DNA of 64,000 bases, taken from NCBI RefSeq assembly GCF_000517625.1, contig NZ_CP007056.1, positions 1 to 64,000 of the forward strand. Reading direction: 5' to 3'. Below are positions 52,717-62,082 of the stretch, one piece after another (positions within the stretch are counted from its first letter, which is position 1; each line of letters opens with the position of its first letter). A model generated the notes under the pieces. The model saw nothing but the letters and a program-made list of their open reading frames with translations. It made no database searches and was not told the DNA's origin. The position numbers were made by a program, and so were the translations under genes. This DNA comes from Halostagnicola larsenii XH-48. GTDB lineage: Archaea > Halobacteriota > Halobacteria > Halobacteriales > Natrialbaceae.

Positions 52717-53831
52717 ATCGGGCCGCCCCGATTACGGAGCCGCCCGCCGCTTTTTCCGTTGCTCACCGCGACGACTTCCGAAACGATACTCAGCGCGATT
52801 TCGACGGGTTCGCCGCCGCCGAGGTGGAGTCCGACAGGAGCGGCGATTCGCTCGAAGTCGGTCTCCGAGAACCGTACCCCTTCGGCTTCGAGGTCGTCAC
52901 GAAGCCGACGAAACCGTTCTCGAGGCCCCATTAGTCCGATAAACGGCACCGACGTCTCGAGCAGGCTCTCGAGTGCGAGCCGATCGTCGAGGAAATTGTG
53001 CGACATCACGACGACGTACGTTCGGTGGTCGACCAGTTCACCGAGGTCGGTCGGGCGGGTTGCGACGACCCGGTCTGCCCGCGGGAACGACGATTCGTCA
53101 GCTTGTCCGCCCCTCGCCGTCGCGACCGTAACGTGCAATCCAACGTCTCGAGCCAGTCTCGTGACCGGGCGCACGTCGGGCTGACCGCCGAACAGTACCA
53201 GCCGCGTCGCGGGCGTGATCCCGTCGATAAACAGCTCGAGGTCGCCGTCGTCGGTCGCCGCGGTTCGTCTACACCAGTTGCCCTCGCTCGCACGTTTTCG
53301 TGCGGTTTCGTCGATCTGCGCTATAACTTCCGGGGGAAGCGACCGCTCGCCGTCCGCCTCAGTGACGGCTCCGTCGGGCGTGAAGACGGTTCTCGAACCC
53401 GTCGGAACCGCATCCGTCCCGTCGATTGCGGTGACGAGCGCTCGCGATTCGCCGCGGTGGTAGGCCTCGACCGGCTCAGCCCAGCGCTCGTCGACCGGTT
53501 CGACGAGTACGTCCACGACGCCCTCGCAGCCGAGTCCGAGCCCCCACCCGTCATCGTCGTCAGTGAGGTCGAAGGTAACGAACTCCGGTGTCCCCGCCGC
53601 GATGACGTCTCGCGCAACGTCCTGGAGGGGTCCTTCGAGGCAGCCGGCCGTGATCCCGCCGTAGGTCGACCCGTCTTCTCCGAGTATCATCTTCGCGCCG
53701 GGTCGCCGGTAGGCAGAGCCGTCCACACCCACGACGGTCGCGACGGCCTGCTCGACCGGTCCCCCGAGGGTTTCCTCGAGCAGTTCGAAGAGTTCGAGGG
53801 TAGTTACGCCCCACGGGTCTGTTTCGCTCAT
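52686..53831 (-). CDS. xdhC: XdhC/CoxI family maturation factor
   Basis: This 381-residue protein has an N-terminal XdhC domain (VDGSAYRRPGAKMIL, GGITAGCLEG) and a C-terminal Rossmann domain (LVLFGGQPDVRPVTRLARDV, MSHNFLDDR, GPRERFRRL). XdhC binds the sulfurated molybdenum cofactor and inserts it into the hydroxylase. With mocA it supports a dedicated maturation set for the adjacent enzyme. A CTGTATATG element lies about 20 bases upstream. Confidence 0.9.
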   Translation of the reverse strand: MSETDPWGVTTLELFELLEETLGGPVEQAVATVVGVDGSAYRRPGAKMILGEDGSTYGGITAGCLEGPLQDVARDVIAAGTPEFVTFDLTDDDDGWGLGLGCEGVVDVLVEPVDERWAEPVEAYHRGESRALVTAIDGTDAVPTGSRTVFTPDGAVTEADGERSLPPEVIAQIDETARKRASEGNWCRRTAATDDGDLELFIDGITPATRLVLFGGQPDVRPVTRLARDVGLHVTVATARGGQADESSFPRADRVVATRPTDLGELVDHRTYVVVMSHNFLDDRLALESLLETSVPFIGLMGPRERFRRLRDDLEAEGVRFSETDFERIAAPVGLHLGGGEPVEIALSIVSEVVAVSNGKSGGRLRNRGGPIHDRPVSQPD

Positions 53832-54101
53832 ACGGGAGTGAAAGAGAGCAAGCTGTATATGTGTTATCCTATCTCATTCTCCGTTTCGTATCGTGGGACG
53901 GTGCCCGAATTGGCCGGATAGACGCTTGTTCAGGACGAATCTGCTGGCGACTCGAGTATTGTCCGTTCGTCGTGATAGTGGGCGAGTTTTGGCCATCCCT
54001 GCAAACCACACCGCTTGAGAGTCGCGTATTCCTTACTCAGTCGATCCGACGCGTTCTACGATGCTGAACATTTAATATCGTCCAGCACGTACCGATTTCC
54101 C

Positions 54102-54866
54102 ATGACAGACACCCGCCAAAACGGCATTCAAGCCATCGAGCGTACGTTCACCATCGTGGAAGCCCTGAACGAACTCGACGGCGCGGGCGTCTCTGAGCTC
54201 GCGCGATACGTCGACCTCCCCAAGAGCACCGTTCACAACCACCTGAACACCCTCGAGTCTGCTGAGTACATCGTCAGACGAGGCGACGAGTATCGAACCG
54301 GCTTGAAGTTCCTCCAGACCGGCGAAATCGCTCGAAACCAGCACAAACTGTATCAGGTGGCGCGCTCCGAAGTCGACAAGCTCGCCGAAAAGACCGGCGA
54401 CATCTCCGGACTAATGACCGAAGAGCATGGTCGTGGCGTCTTTATCTATCGGGGCCGCGGGTCAGAGGCGGCGCGAATCGACACGCACATCGGGGATCGA
54501 ACACCGCTTCACACGACCGCCCTCGGAAAAGTCATCATGGCGTTTCTCCCTGACGAGCGCGTCGAGGAAATCCTCGATCAACACGGGTTAGTGGAACTCA
54601 CCCACAACACGATCACCGACCGCGACCAACTGCTCGAGGAACTCGAGGTGGCTCGAGAGCGCAAGATCGCGTTCGACGACGAAGAGCGGTTGAACGGTCT
54701 TCGGAGCGTCGCAGCGCCGATCCTCGATGGAACGAATACGGTAATCGGCGCCATTAGCGTCGCTGGTCCAACCCACCGGATGCAGGGGGATCGGTTTCGA
54801 ACGGAACTGCCGGATCAGGCCCTCGGCGTCGCGAATATCATCGAACTCAATATTCAACACTCCTGA
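54102..54866 (+). CDS. IclR family transcriptional regulator
   Basis: This 254-residue regulator has an N-terminal winged helix (about 10-70, VSELARYVDLPKSTVHNHLN) and a C-terminal effector-binding domain (THIGDRTPLHTTALGKVIMA; GLRSVAAPI). IclR members respond to small carboxylates or ring-cleavage intermediates. It is next to the molybdenum-hydroxylase unit and probably controls it. A TTTAATAT box lies about 25 bases before the ATG; an upstream in-frame start is not supported. Confidence 0.9.
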   Translation: MTDTRQNGIQAIERTFTIVEALNELDGAGVSELARYVDLPKSTVHNHLNTLESAEYIVRRGDEYRTGLKFLQTGEIARNQHKLYQVARSEVDKLAEKTGDISGLMTEEHGRGVFIYRGRGSEAARIDTHIGDRTPLHTTALGKVIMAFLPDERVEEILDQHGLVELTHNTITDRDQLLEELEVARERKIAFDDEERLNGLRSVAAPILDGTNTVIGAISVAGPTHRMQGDRFRTELPDQALGVANIIELNIQHS

Positions 54867-55652
54867 TCGTTCTGTATCGTGGGACAGAGCTGGTCGACCG
54901 TCAACACATCCCTCGTTTTCGTCGCCACAAATTTACACACATATGATTGTAATTAAATCTGCGACGCCTCACCATCCAATCGCTGAGCGAGTTCATAACG
55001 TAGCCAGTGTACGCGAGGGCTCCTCTTTGGCTAGACTATTGAAAGTATCTTCTCATACACTCTCATCCCTTCATAACCGTTTTTCAACCTAACCAATCAC
55101 TAATTATCTCATCCAAACAGACTACGAAGTATATCGGGAGTCGCTGTTCACACGCGTGTTCCCGGTGGATACCGTTCGTGTCCGTCCGTTCGACGATCCG
55201 TAATGATTCGCTTCCATCTCGGCGTGGCAGTCTCTTGTCCGGGCTTTTCTGAATACATCTATCCCTCCCGTTTTCTCCTGTCGATGAGGCGAATCGAATC
55301 GTTCTGAACGCGCTCTCCTCTCCCGTTTTCAACTCGCTTGGTCACGAGTGATCTCTGGATCCAGTGATTCGCTATCAATAGGGCCACACAAGCTTGTTCC
55401 CGCCGATACTTCGATACCGTGGTACGCGGTGCTGCGTTCTACAACCCTCTTCCAGTGTTTATCCTCGAGTAAGTACTTTTAACTTCTATTCAGTCCATAG
55501 GGCCCGTCGTTCGTCTATACCGTGACACAATTTCAGGACCTGGGATACGATCACAGGATCTGAGCACCCTCTCAGGTGCCCACACGAACTGGATCGAACC
55601 ATCTGGACGGGCCGCTGCGGATTGGGCATCACACGCGCTGATTTCGTCCCCG
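54867..55652. other. Intergenic region, no gene recognised
   Basis: This stretch of about 785 bases has lower GC than its surroundings. Short open frames here lack homology or promoters that I can recognise. No repeat or RNA was seen. Confidence 0.4.
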
Positions 55653-56321
55653 TTACTCGCCCGTCGGTTCCCGTATCGTGAGTCCGACCGCTTCGATCTG
55701 CTCGTAGCGTTCGGTCTCGCCGGCGCGTAGTTCGATCGCGACACAAACAGTCTCACCCGCTGCGACGACGACGCCGTCTTCCTCGAGTAGTTCGCCGTGT
55801 TGTTCCCGTTCGGGGAGCGTATAGGGAAACGCCACTGCGTCGGTCGCTTGCACCACGGCACTCTCCTCGAGGGGCGTTCCGTCGTACAGTCTCAGGCTGA
55901 GTTCGACGGATTGGCCGATCCCGGAGTCGGCGTCGACTCCGCTGTGGTTCGCGATGAGGAACGCGGCCGCGGACGGATCGACGGTTCCTCCGTCGAACCT
56001 GCCGACGCGGGTCAGCGAATCCGCGTTAACCGATTCGAATTCGATTCCCCGGAGCAATCCGTTATCGTCAGCCTGGACGACGCTCGAGCGAGTGACACCG
56101 ATGCCGTCTCCGAGATCCTCCCGAAACCGACGCTTCATCGCGTCGGGGTTTGCGATCGTCCTCACGCTGACCTCGCCGCCGCTTTCGCCGTCGATCCGAT
56201 TCGCCTGCACCCAGTTCCCCCGCTCGGCGTCGGCTTGGGTCTCGAACGCACCGCTCACGATAAAACTCCCGCTGGCAAACACGACCGAGCCGATTCCGAG
56301 GAGCACGTTTCGTCGTCGCAT
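55653..56321 (-). CDS. Exported surface protein, DUF1102-like
   Basis: This 222-residue secreted protein has a short signal (MRRRNVLLGIGSVVFASG) and the start SGAFETQADAERGNW, which follows the DUF1102 pattern of G-A-F near the cleavage site. The mature part appears to be a beta sandwich with VAIELRAGETERYEQ near the end. It lies 62 bases downstream of a second DUF1102 gene. Such proteins resemble TasA-like or archaeal bundling-pilus subunits, processed by a dedicated signal peptidase like the one at 60448. Confidence 0.75.
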   Translation of the reverse strand: MRRRNVLLGIGSVVFASGSFIVSGAFETQADAERGNWVQANRIDGESGGEVSVRTIANPDAMKRRFREDLGDGIGVTRSSVVQADDNGLLRGIEFESVNADSLTRVGRFDGGTVDPSAAAFLIANHSGVDADSGIGQSVELSLRLYDGTPLEESAVVQATDAVAFPYTLPEREQHGELLEEDGVVVAAGETVCVAIELRAGETERYEQIEAVGLTIREPTGE

Positions 56322-56383
56322 TAGCGAGTGGATTCTGGAATGGTGTAATCTGTCATTCTCTGGGTGACTGGGCGAGTACTCCG

Positions 56384-56947
56384 TTAGTTGCCGTCGGTTT
56401 CCGCGTGAACCGTGATCGTGTAGGGGCTGTCATCGCCGGTGTAGGTCTCGTCGCTCTCCGATCGCGTATCGATCTCGAGACCAACGACGAGATCTGCGTC
56501 TTCCGGGTTCTCGCTGACGTCACCGAGTTCGACTTCCTGTGAGTTGTCCGCTCCCGTGATGCTCTCGCCTTCGCTGTTTATGAACGTCACTCCGTCGACG
56601 CCGTCGGTCTCGAACCAGACGTCGACGTCTTCAGTTCCGTTGTTTCCGACGGCGAAGAGATCAGTGAACGTCGTTAGCGCTTCGTCGTTGACTCCGGCAC
56701 TGTTCTCGTCGTCCGAACCGTCCGCGCCGATACTGATCTCGAGGATCTCGTTATCGTCGCCGCGCAGTTCGACGTACTCTTCGTCGATTTGTACCATCTG
56801 GAGGAGGGCGCTCGCGTCGTCGTCGAGTTCGACGTCGAAATCACGATCCGCCTGTACCGTATCGAACGCGCCCGTTCCGCCGATCAGTCCAACCCCGCCT
56901 GCGAACGTACCAAGGGCAAGTAGCGTGTTTCGTCGAGTAATTCTCAT
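56384..56947 (-). CDS. Exported DUF1102 protein, TasA/pilin-like
   Basis: This 187-residue protein has a short signal (MRITRRNTLLALGTFAGG) and the family hallmark GTGAFDTVQADRDFDVELDD, followed by a beta-rich acidic domain (FAVGNNGTEDVDVWFET). It fits the haloarchaeal DUF1102 family and the size and layout of SipW-processed TasA-like filament proteins. The ATG at 56947 precedes the conserved signal. It is upstream of the second exported protein on the same strand. Confidence 0.82.
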   Translation of the reverse strand: MRITRRNTLLALGTFAGGVGLIGGTGAFDTVQADRDFDVELDDDASALLQMVQIDEEYVELRGDDNEILEISIGADGSDDENSAGVNDEALTTFTDLFAVGNNGTEDVDVWFETDGVDGVTFINSEGESITGADNSQEVELGDVSENPEDADLVVGLEIDTRSESDETYTGDDSPYTITVHAETDGN

Positions 56948-57138
56948 ATAGTAGTTAGTTGCGGTGAAGGTCACTTTATACTAGAGTATCGTTTTTCGTC
57001 ACCGGTGGTCCCTGAACACCGGAAGGTCTCCCCTGTAGTGCGTTCTGGCACCGCCTGTAACTCCGCACCAGCGCCGCTACCGTCCGTATCCCGAACGCCA
57101 TCTAGAAATTGAATGGTGATCGACGCTCGCCACTCGTT

Positions 57139-57705
57139 TCAGGAATCGAATTCGTCGTCCAGTTCGGAGAAGTCGATATCGTCGGCGATGGTCTCTATTT
57201 TCTGATCAGCCTGGCGCTTTGCCTGTGCGTACTGCTCGAGAAGTTGGCTGTATTCGTCGCTCGATTCGAGTTCGGAATCGGATTTCGAGGCCTCAAGCGC
57301 CGCTTTTTTCGATGCGAGCTGGAAGTACTGCTGGATTGCGTCTTCGTAGGAAGGAAGCGAAATGAGGGTACCGACGAGCGATAGCAGCGCGTCCTGGTCG
57401 ACTGGTTTGACGAGATAATCGTCGAACCCCATCTCAACGATGTCGAAATCCGGCTGGACGGCGGTCACCATCGCGACGGGAAACTCGAAGCCGCGTTCGC
57501 GAATCACATCGAGCACCTCGTCTCCGGACAGGCCGGGCATCCGTCTGTCGAGCAGTGCCATATCGATTTCCCCGTCGAGGTGCTCGAGCGCTTGTTCCCC
57601 GTCGTTTTCGACCCGCACGTTGTACTCCGGCTCTAACCAGGTCGCGAACAGATCACCCAACATCTGCTCGTCTTCGACGATGAGAACTGTGGGGGTTGAC
57701 TCCAT
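57139..57705 (-). CDS. HalX-domain response regulator
   Basis: This 188-residue protein has an N-terminal receiver domain (IVEDEQ, phospho-acceptor Asp in ALLDRRMPGLSGDEVL, Lys in YLVKPVDQD) and a C-terminal helical HalX domain (about 120-180, QYAQAKRQADQKIETI), a haloarchaeal output module. No DNA-binding domain is visible. It lies between the DUF1102 genes and a second receiver-domain gene. A partner histidine kinase is not in the window. Confidence 0.9.
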   Translation of the reverse strand: MESTPTVLIVEDEQMLGDLFATWLEPEYNVRVENDGEQALEHLDGEIDMALLDRRMPGLSGDEVLDVIRERGFEFPVAMVTAVQPDFDIVEMGFDDYLVKPVDQDALLSLVGTLISLPSYEDAIQQYFQLASKKAALEASKSDSELESSDEYSQLLEQYAQAKRQADQKIETIADDIDFSELDDEFDS

Positions 57706-57821
57706 ATTGGTTGGTCCTTGTCGACCGAGCGTATAAATAGTACTGGCGATAGGTTCCGTCCGGGCTCACGGACACCAACCGGTCGCCGTTAAGGCGATCG
57801 CTGTCGACTGCTTGTGGGCGG

Positions 57822-58949
57822 TTATCGTGTCTCGCTTACGACATCAACACGATCTGAGCTCACCTCGAGTATATTGTCGAATATCGGCTTCAACGAGTTT
57901 ACGTCCTGCTGAGATTCGGCGGTGTGGTCGAGGTGAAAGTACGACGTGACTCCAGCCGAGCGTAACTTCGCGAGGAGAATGTGCAGGAACTGAAACACCT
58001 GTTTGACCGTCTTGTACTGTAACAATACGCTCACCGTATCGAAACAGAGAATCGACTTCGCGGGCTGGGATTTCCACCCCGAAACGATACCGGTCGTGAC
58101 GATGCCAAGGCGAGTGAGGTCCGTCGGACTGTCGATTCGGATGATTTCGACGTCGCTCTCGAGACGGCTGGGTGTCGGCTGCGTGTAGCCGATCGAGATG
58201 ATCGTCGTCCGGTTGGCCCGCGCTACGATCTCCGAGAGGGCGCTCTCGCCGATTCGCTTGTACCTGATGAGTACGACGTTTGGCGCTTCGCCGCGCGCCG
58301 TGGCGAGAATGTCCTGACAGGACGCACGTTCTCGTTTGGTTGCTGTATCCGCTTGAATCAGCGTGCTGGTTACGTCCGGGGGATCGTACCTGATCGGTTT
58401 CGGTTCGCTTCCGATAGCGACAGGCTCCCCGAGCGATTCGTGATTCGCCCGCCCGGAAAGATTTCGCTCTCCTTTCTCGACACCGCCGTGACCGGTCTCC
58501 GTTCTATCTAGATCGATGATATCGATGCTCATCGGCTTCGAGACGTCGCCGTTTGCCGTCTGCGTCGTGGTGTCTTCGGTCAACTGGCGGATTCGACGGA
58601 GAAGCACGTCCTCCGTTTCCATCGCCAGCGACTTCGACAGGTAATCGTCGGCCCCCTTTTCGATCGCTTCGTTGATCGTTCGGTCCTGTTCGTCCGCCGT
58701 AAAGAGGATAAACGGAATCTCGGGATCACGCGTTCGGACTTCCGTTAGAAACTCGAGATTTCGGGCGTCGGTCATCGACAGATCACTTAGCACACAGTCG
58801 AACTCGCCCGTCGAAATCGCGGTAACTCCCTCCGAAACGCTTGCTGCGGTCGTAACTGCGAGTTCGCTGTGATCTGCGAGGAAATCGGCCCACGTCCGTA
58901 ACGATTCCGGCGTATCGTTCACGTAGAGCACTCGAGTTTGATTGGACAT
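57822..58949 (-). CDS. Response regulator with C-terminal RecA-like haloarchaeal domain
   Basis: This 375-residue protein has a receiver domain (about 1-125, VLYVNDTPES, phospho-acceptor in CVLSDLSMTD, DDYLSKSLAM). A low-complexity linker and a C-terminal domain of about 160 residues (APNVVLIRYKRIG, TTIISIGYTQPTP, SILCFDTVSVLLQY) follow. The C-terminal domain resembles haloarchaeal RecA/KaiC-superfamily signalling domains (DUF7504-like) that have lost the Walker A motif. It presumably relays a signal by protein contact. Confidence 0.75.
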   Translation of the reverse strand: MSNQTRVLYVNDTPESLRTWADFLADHSELAVTTAASVSEGVTAISTGEFDCVLSDLSMTDARNLEFLTEVRTRDPEIPFILFTADEQDRTINEAIEKGADDYLSKSLAMETEDVLLRRIRQLTEDTTTQTANGDVSKPMSIDIIDLDRTETGHGGVEKGERNLSGRANHESLGEPVAIGSEPKPIRYDPPDVTSTLIQADTATKRERASCQDILATARGEAPNVVLIRYKRIGESALSEIVARANRTTIISIGYTQPTPSRLESDVEIIRIDSPTDLTRLGIVTTGIVSGWKSQPAKSILCFDTVSVLLQYKTVKQVFQFLHILLAKLRSAGVTSYFHLDHTAESQQDVNSLKPIFDNILEVSSDRVDVVSETR

Positions 58950-59217
58950 TGCAGCTTCTCACCCACGCTTGGAGTCGAATCGTCTTTAACTTACATATCT
59001 TCGATCACCGCAGCGCGTCCGTCCGTCCCGAGATCGAAATTCTAGGCGTTGACGATACCCCATCCATAGCCGGCGCCGTGCGGACCGGATAACCTGTCGG
59101 TTCCGTACAAACTGCTCACGGACGTGTATTGGGCGGGAAATATAAATAAGCCGAACGATAATTTACGTCCAAGCTCACGAACGCGTTCGAGTTGGGTGTT
59201 TTCGTGAGAGGGTCGCA

Positions 59218-60345
59218 ATGAACAGGGGGGATTGGTCGATACGAGTTCGCGCATTGTTGAGTGACTGGTTTCTCCCCGTCCTCCTGTGCGTGCTCGTTGT
59301 TGCGGCCCTTGGCGGAGTCTGGGCATATCAAGTAAACGCCGTTCCGGAGTTCGAACAGGAGGATCGAGTCATCGAACAGTGGCGGGAGTCGACGACGTAC
59401 AACCACAGCGCAGTCGTCACCGACGACACCGGTGTCTGGTCGTCCGGCGAGCGATTGACCGACCGGCCGATGTACTATACGGCCGTTTCGCCAGAACTGG
59501 ATGGGTCGTATTCCTACGAGTACTCGGCGGCGAACGGATCACTCGAGGTGACGACTGAGACAGTTCTGCTCGTGCGGGGTGTCGGCGAAAACGGTGACGA
59601 CATCTACTGGGAAACGTCCGAACCGCTTCAGGAGCGTACGACGGATTCGCTTGCCCCCGGAGAGGCGCATTCGACCGCGTTCACGGTCGATATCGAGGCG
59701 GTTCGACAGGAGATAGCCGATCTCGAAGAGGAGCTGCGAGCGAGCGAGGGTACCGTCGACGTGCGAGTCGTTTCGACCAGCGAAATCGCCGGTGAGATCG
59801 AAGGCGAGCAGGTCGAGACGACCTACGACAGCGAGATGCCGATCGATATCGGATCGTCGACGTTCAGCGTTGGCGACCTTGAGACAGTCGACGAACCCGA
59901 ACGGTCGACCGAACTGATCCAGACGCCCGTTCAGCCGTCGCCGCTCGAGTCGATCGGCTCGATCCTCGTGTTCGCCGTTGCGCTCGCGGCGGCTATCGCG
60001 CTTCTGGCGGGACGCAACACAAACTACATCGAAATAACCGACGACGAGAAGCAACGACTGCGATTCGAACGCGAACGCGAGCGATTCGACGAGTGGATCA
60101 CGACCGGCACGTTCCCCTCGGAACGCGAGTACGAATCGACCATCCTCGTCGACGACCTCACCGGACTGATCGACGTTGCAATCGACACGAACAAACGGGT
60201 GATCGAGGACCAACAGCTCGGGGTGAGCACGGTGCTCGACGAGGAGTACAGCTACATATACGTTCATCCGGGCTCCCCGGCCAGAGACTGGTTGCTGAAC
60301 TTCGCCGACGAAACGATCGACGAATTCGAGAGCAATGATTTCTGA
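59218..60345 (+). CDS. DUF5305 membrane protein
   Basis: This 375-residue protein has an N-terminal membrane anchor (FLPVLLCVLVVAALGGVWAY), a large extracellular beta-rich domain (about 45-240) and a second membrane segment near 250 (SILVFAVALAAAIALLAG). A cytoplasmic C-terminal domain ends with YIYVHPGSPARDWLLNFADE. This is DUF5305, commonly next to DUF1102 and signal peptidase genes in haloarchaea. A TATAAATAAG box lies about 65 bases upstream. The signal peptidase gene follows 102 bases later. Confidence 0.83.
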   Translation: MNRGDWSIRVRALLSDWFLPVLLCVLVVAALGGVWAYQVNAVPEFEQEDRVIEQWRESTTYNHSAVVTDDTGVWSSGERLTDRPMYYTAVSPELDGSYSYEYSAANGSLEVTTETVLLVRGVGENGDDIYWETSEPLQERTTDSLAPGEAHSTAFTVDIEAVRQEIADLEEELRASEGTVDVRVVSTSEIAGEIEGEQVETTYDSEMPIDIGSSTFSVGDLETVDEPERSTELIQTPVQPSPLESIGSILVFAVALAAAIALLAGRNTNYIEITDDEKQRLRFERERERFDEWITTGTFPSEREYESTILVDDLTGLIDVAIDTNKRVIEDQQLGVSTVLDEEYSYIYVHPGSPARDWLLNFADETIDEFESNDF

Positions 60346-60447
60346 GAAAGTGCGCTCTGCGGTCGACGCGAGTTCCCGGTCAATGGGCGCAGATTACCGT
60401 CTGACCCCTCTCGGTCGTTGGCCAGTTCGAGTCGCGCCGAGGGAACG

Positions 60448-62082
60448 ATGAGTTCGCTCGGACGGTGGCTCCAGTTCGCTCTGGTCGTCCTCGTCGTCCT
60501 CGTCGGTCTGTTCTCGTTGCTCGGGCAACCGATGCTCGTCTTCGTCGAAACGGGAAGTATGGAGCCGACGCTCGAGCCGGGTGACGGATACGTCGCCGTT
60601 CCGGAGATGTTCGCCGGCGAAATCGAACAAGGGGACGTAATCTTGTTCGAAGCCAAGGAACTCGGTGACGACGGCGAGTTGACGACTCACCGCGTGGACG
60701 CTGTGACGGACGAGGGGTATATCACGAAAGGCGATGCGAACCCGTTTACGGATCAAGAAGACGAGGAACCGCTGGTTCAAGACGAGCAGATTCGGTCAGT
60801 TGGCCTCGAGGTCGGCGGGGACCTGGTCGTCGTTCCCGGACTGGGCGCCGTCGTCGAAACGATTACCGGCGTTTTCGATACGATACAGGATCGGCTCTTC
60901 TCGTCGGTCGGACTCGAACCGCCGGGATCGGGAGCGTTCTCGTTGGGTGTCTTGGGTCTGAGCGTAACCGCGTACCTCGCGCTTTCGGCGCGGGACACGT
61001 TCGGGCGAGAGACGACTACCGGTCGATCGCGGCGCGAAGGCGCCAGGTCTGGCGCGGTCGTCATCGTCGTGCTCCTGTTGGTCGTGCTGGTACCGCTCAA
61101 TCTCACGATGTTGCTCCCCTCCGGCGTCTATCAGTACGAAATCGTGAGCTCAAACGCCCCCGGCGACGGGGAACAGACGATCGAAGCGGGGAGTTCCGCG
61201 GCGGTTCCGTACCCGCTTACCAACGGTGGGCAGATCCCAATGGTGGTGATTCTCGAGCCTGCGAGCGAGGGAGTCACCATCGAAAAACACCAGTATCACC
61301 TCTCGAGATCGTCGACCGAAAGCGCCTCGGTCACGATGCAGGCACCCGAGGAGACCGGAACACACTACCGGTTCGTCGAAGAGACGAGGTACGCGATGGT
61401 GCTCCCGCCGACGGTGATCGGCGCGTTACATTCCGTCCACCCCGTCGTCGCGCTGTTCGCGATCAACGTTCCCGTCGTCGCCGTTCTCACACTCCTCGGA
61501 ATCGGTCTCCTCGGAACGGGCCGAATGCGACTCAGGTCTCGTTCGCGGGGGCTATCGATGGGAGCGCACCTCCGGCGGAGCCTTCCGTTCGTTTCACCGC
61601 GTGACAGCCGATTCGTTCGGCCACCACCGTGGGAACCGGAACTGCCGAATTCGCGTCAACGCCCCGCCGATACGACCGAGGCTGACGCGGAGTCTGGGAT
61701 GAACGTGGAGTCTGGAACGAGCGTTGACGCTGGGAGAAGCGCTGACGATGGCGGGGCTGTTGGCTTCGGTACTGCGGGGCGTCGGCGTGTACACGCGCTC
61801 GAGCCGATGCCGATCCGCCGCTACGGGTGGATCGAGGATGTCACTCGAACGCCTCCCGACGACCTCGGACTCGACGAACCCGAATGGACGCCGTCGCTCC
61901 TCCAGCGGGCGCTCGAGGCGGCCTCCGACGAGCGATACACGCGAATCGAATGCAGAAGGGTGATCGAATCGACGGACTCGCCAGTAGAACGAAGAGCCCG
62001 GACCGAGACGGATTCGACCAGCAGTAAGCCGTCCCGGTCGGGCGCGACTGCCGGGCGGGAGACAGACGAGACAGAGCCATGA
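60448..62082 (+). CDS. SipW-like signal peptidase I with long C-terminal extension
   Basis: This 544-residue membrane serine protease has its catalytic Ser37 in VETGSMEPTLEPGD, with His81 in TTHRVDAV replacing the bacterial lysine, and Asp96 in TKGDAN, as in archaeal/SipW-type enzymes. Beyond about residue 150 it has extra membrane segments and a long region (about 220-330) that is probably outside the membrane. The last 150 residues are polar with serine-rich repeats such as ESGMNVESGTSVDAG. The neighbours suggest it matures the DUF1102 proteins. Its stop overlaps the next ATG. Confidence 0.85.
   Translation: MSSLGRWLQFALVVLVVLVGLFSLLGQPMLVFVETGSMEPTLEPGDGYVAVPEMFAGEIEQGDVILFEAKELGDDGELTTHRVDAVTDEGYITKGDANPFTDQEDEEPLVQDEQIRSVGLEVGGDLVVVPGLGAVVETITGVFDTIQDRLFSSVGLEPPGSGAFSLGVLGLSVTAYLALSARDTFGRETTTGRSRREGARSGAVVIVVLLLVVLVPLNLTMLLPSGVYQYEIVSSNAPGDGEQTIEAGSSAAVPYPLTNGGQIPMVVILEPASEGVTIEKHQYHLSRSSTESASVTMQAPEETGTHYRFVEETRYAMVLPPTVIGALHSVHPVVALFAINVPVVAVLTLLGIGLLGTGRMRLRSRSRGLSMGAHLRRSLPFVSPRDSRFVRPPPWEPELPNSRQRPADTTEADAESGMNVESGTSVDAGRSADDGGAVGFGTAGRRRVHALEPMPIRRYGWIEDVTRTPPDDLGLDEPEWTPSLLQRALEAASDERYTRIECRRVIESTDSPVERRARTETDSTSSKPSRSGATAGRETDETEP

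Noticed and set aside
55084-55332. Small minus-strand gene in the large intergenic region
   Set aside because: There is no ribosome site, promoter or recognisable similarity, and composition is not typical of a haloarchaeal protein.
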